Source: an uncultured Burkholderiales bacterium
GTDB taxonomy: Bacteria > Pseudomonadota > Gammaproteobacteria > Burkholderiales > Burkholderiaceae_D
NCBI GenBank assembly: GCA_937872165.1
Contig: CALMOR010000236.1
Coordinates: forward strand, 1,732-9,938
Reading direction: 5' to 3'
Length of the DNA: 8,207 bases
Position 1 is the stretch's first letter. The number at the start of each line of letters is the position of its first letter. Under the pieces are notes generated by a model, which saw only the letters and a program-made list of their open reading frames with translations, was not told where the DNA came from and did no database searches. Both the position numbers and the translations under genes were made by a program. Below are positions 6,652-8,207 of this stretch, one piece after another.

Positions 6652-7289
6652 TTCGTTCTCCGTGGGGTGGTGGGCAACGACAGCCAAGCGCCGGGCGCGA
6701 GGCTGCGGATCTCGCTCAGCACCGCGCTGTAGCCGGTGCGATAGGCGGCGAGCGTCTGCGGGATCAGCGCGAGCGCCGTAGCCGGATCGAAAGCCGCGAG
6801 CGCGGCGAGTTCGTTGAAGCCGAGCGCGACGGTGATCGCCTCGATCGTATTGTCCGCCGCCCGTTGCGACGCCACGGCCGACGTGAACAGCTGGCTCTGT
6901 GTCATCGGGTTGCCGGCCGAGTAGTGCTGGTTCTCGAGCGCGAGCGGGACGTCGGTCCTTCCGACGACCGGGGGCGTCCGCCCGCTGCCGGTCATGAAAC
7001 TCGATGCGGTCTCGCCGTCGATCGCCAGATCGACGACCGTCGGGCGGACGCCGCCGTTGCGCGTCGCGAGCGTGTTCGAGTAGGCGGACACGCAGCCGCG
7101 ATCGCCGAGCGATCCCTGGTACGAGAGGTCGGTCTCGCCGAACGTGATGGAGTCGCCGAGCGCGATGTAGACGGGCGCCGCTTCGACGCCGGTCGCGCAG
7201 AGCAACGCGGCTACGAAGCTCGCGCGACTCGCGATCGTCGCGATGCGTGCGAGTGGCGGAGGGGCGGATCGGGAAGGGAACGCGTTCAA
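6474..7289 (-). pseudogene. Secreted SGNH/GDSL hydrolase, 3'-truncated
   Basis: The recognisable part is the first ~205 residues (down to about 6676) of a secreted SGNH/GDSL esterase-lipase. The start is read as TTG at 7289, preceded by AGGAG at a 5-nt distance. It yields a signal peptide with arginines in the n-region, hydrophobic ASFVAALLCATGV, and likely cleavage near VEAA. Block I is G45-D-S-I-T49 with nucleophile S47. A D91-G-E-T-A element resembles block II, and G157-F-N-E-L161 resembles block III with N159. The block V Asp-x-x-His that completes the triad is absent. After APGAW (W202) the similarity stops. The frame then continues for about 66 residues, mostly through the SDR gene in another frame, to a stop at 6474. 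This is best explained as loss of the C-terminal part, giving a probably inactive remnant. A sequencing or assembly error at the junction is an alternative. Confidence 0.65.
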
Positions 7290-7294
7290 GGAAG

Positions 7295-7299
7295 CTCCT
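7295..7299 (-). promoter_or_regulatory. Ribosome binding site supporting a TTG start for the SGNH hydrolase
   Basis: On the minus strand AGGAG lies 5 nt upstream of an in-frame TTG at 7289. No ATG or GTG stands at a suitable place before the signal peptide. The next in-frame ATG upstream would add a hydrophilic, Arg-rich leader that is not signal-peptide-like. Confidence 0.55.
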
Positions 7300-7390
7300 G
7301 GCCAGTCGGTCGTGCCGCGAGGACAGCGAGCCGCGTGCCGCGCCGCGCGTCGCCGCATGCCGGCGGCATCGTGGTCGCAGCGTGCAATCG

Positions 7391-8206
7391 CTACGCGTCC
7401 GTGCCGGGCACCGACTCTCGTCGCGCGCTCTTCGCACGCAGCCGGATCATCCCGAGCACCGCTTCGATCGCCGGCGTCGGCACGCGCGCGAGGACGCCGA
7501 GCTCCGCCACCGCCGCGACGATCGCGTCGATCTCGAGCACGCGACCCGCTTCGAGGTCCTGCAGCATCGACGTCTTCGTGTCGCGCAAGCGGGCGAACGC
7601 GTCGATGCGCTGGTCGATCGTGATGCCGACGTCGATGCCGAGTGCGGACGCGATCGCGATGGCCTCGCCCATCATCGTGCGCGTCGCGCGCAGGGTCGCG
7701 GCATCGTCGAGCAGCTGTCCGACGGTCGCCCCGGTCAGCGCTCCGAGCGGGTTCATCGTCACGTTGCCGAGGAGCTTGATCCACGTCGCCCGACGGATGT
7801 CGTCGTCGACCTCGACCGCGAAGCCGCAGGCTTCGAGGATCGACGCGACGCGTCGCACGCGCTCGCTGTCGCGCGCCCCCGGATCGCCGACGACCAGCCG
7901 ACCCGCGGGTCCTGCGACGACGACGCCGTCCGCATCGATCGACGACGCGAGATAGACCACGCAGCCGATGCAGCGCGCGGACGGCAGGCTGCGTTCGACG
8001 ACACCGTCGGGGTCGATGCTCGTCAGGGCGCGCCCCTGGAGTGCGGCGAGGCCGCCGGCGAACCACCACGGCACGCCGTTCTGCATCGTCACGACGATCG
8101 TGTCGGGTCCGACGAGCGCGGCGAGACCGGCCGCGCTCGCGCGGAGCGCGGGTTCCTTCAGGCAGACGAACACGAGGTCCTGCACGCCGAGCGCATGCGC
8201 ATCGTC
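7391..8206 (-). CDS. Ketopantoate reductase family protein (2-dehydropantoate 2-reductase, PanE/ApbA-like), C-terminal part
   Basis: The last 271 residues of a ketopantoate reductase-like NADPH enzyme. True PanE makes pantoate for pantothenate and CoA, but paralogues of other function are common. The frame is open to the right edge, so the start and the N-terminal GxGxxG motif (roughly 50-60 residues) are missing. Seen here are the MQNGVPWWF loop, then CIGCVVYLAS, and D-I-R-x-x-x-W-I-K-L-L-G-N-V-T-M-N. In the last, the Lys and two Asn are spaced like K176, N180 and N184 of E. coli PanE. A TSMLQD...E-I-D stretch follows, in which Ser and Glu are spaced like S244 and E256. Catalytic residues therefore look intact. 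The stop is TAG. A 101-nt gap separates it from the SGNH remnant, so it may head the same minus-strand transcript. Confidence 0.9.
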   Translation of the reverse strand, partial: DDAHALGVQDLVFVCLKEPALRASAAGLAALVGPDTIVVTMQNGVPWWFAGGLAALQGRALTSIDPDGVVERSLPSARCIGCVVYLASSIDADGVVVAGPAGRLVVGDPGARDSERVRRVASILEACGFAVEVDDDIRRATWIKLLGNVTMNPLGALTGATVGQLLDDAATLRATRTMMGEAIAIASALGIDVGITIDQRIDAFARLRDTKTSMLQDLEAGRVLEIDAIVAAVAELGVLARVPTPAIEAVLGMIRLRAKSARRESVPGTDA

Positions 8207-8207
8207 G

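Noticed and set aside
7351..7369. Possible terminator hairpin after the ketopantoate reductase-like gene
   Set aside because: Only alternative 5-bp stems (GCCGC/GCGGC or ATGCC/GGCAT) form and no T-run follows, so it cannot be told from chance.
6652..7437. Upstream extension of the SDR frame to about 506 residues
   Set aside because: The extension is Arg-rich without domain features, and a good ribosome site precedes the ATG at 6651, where the SDR cofactor motif starts at the normal distance.
1..8207. Search for mobile elements, CRISPR arrays, tRNA genes or attachment sites
   Set aside because: No transposase or integrase motifs, regular spaced repeats or tRNA-like cloverleaf were seen by eye on either strand.

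Overview
The window is high-GC DNA that is almost entirely coding. Start/stop overlaps are tight and the protein set looks proteobacterial. The style of the Ku, ketopantoate-reductase-like and SDR proteins suggests a betaproteobacterium, probably of the Burkholderiales, but the genus cannot be fixed from sequence alone. There are no rRNA or tRNA genes, no CRISPR array, and no transposase or integrase.

Layout. (1) Positions 2-3208, plus strand: the end of a terpene biosynthetic operon. It holds the C-terminal part of a class I (sesqui)terpene synthase, an FAD-dependent amine-oxidase/HemY-like oxidoreductase and a soluble cytochrome P450. The first two genes overlap by 4 nt and the next two are 1 nt apart, so they are probably translated together as a cyclise-then-oxidise pathway. 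The operon runs off the left edge. (2) Positions 3313-4019, plus strand: a 59-residue, highly charged protein of unknown function, overlapping by 4 nt a divergent TspO/MBR-family membrane protein. (3) Positions 4173-5848, plus strand: a Ku protein of bacterial non-homologous end joining, preceded by a good sigma70-like promoter. It overlaps by 4 nt a protein with an N-terminal MerR-type helix-turn-helix and C-terminal TPR repeats. No LigD ligase is in view. (4) Positions 5917-8206, minus strand: read in its own direction, a ketopantoate reductase-like gene (N-terminus beyond the right edge), a 3'-truncated secreted SGNH/GDSL hydrolase with a TTG start, and a classical short-chain dehydrogenase. 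The hydrolase frame runs without a stop into the dehydrogenase gene, which looks like a deletion junction.

The points most worth following are the terpene synthase/flavoenzyme/P450 operon, the coupled Ku plus MerR-TPR pair, and the hydrolase/dehydrogenase junction. All named families are known. Any novelty would lie in the gene combinations, and no wholly unknown system is proven by this sequence.
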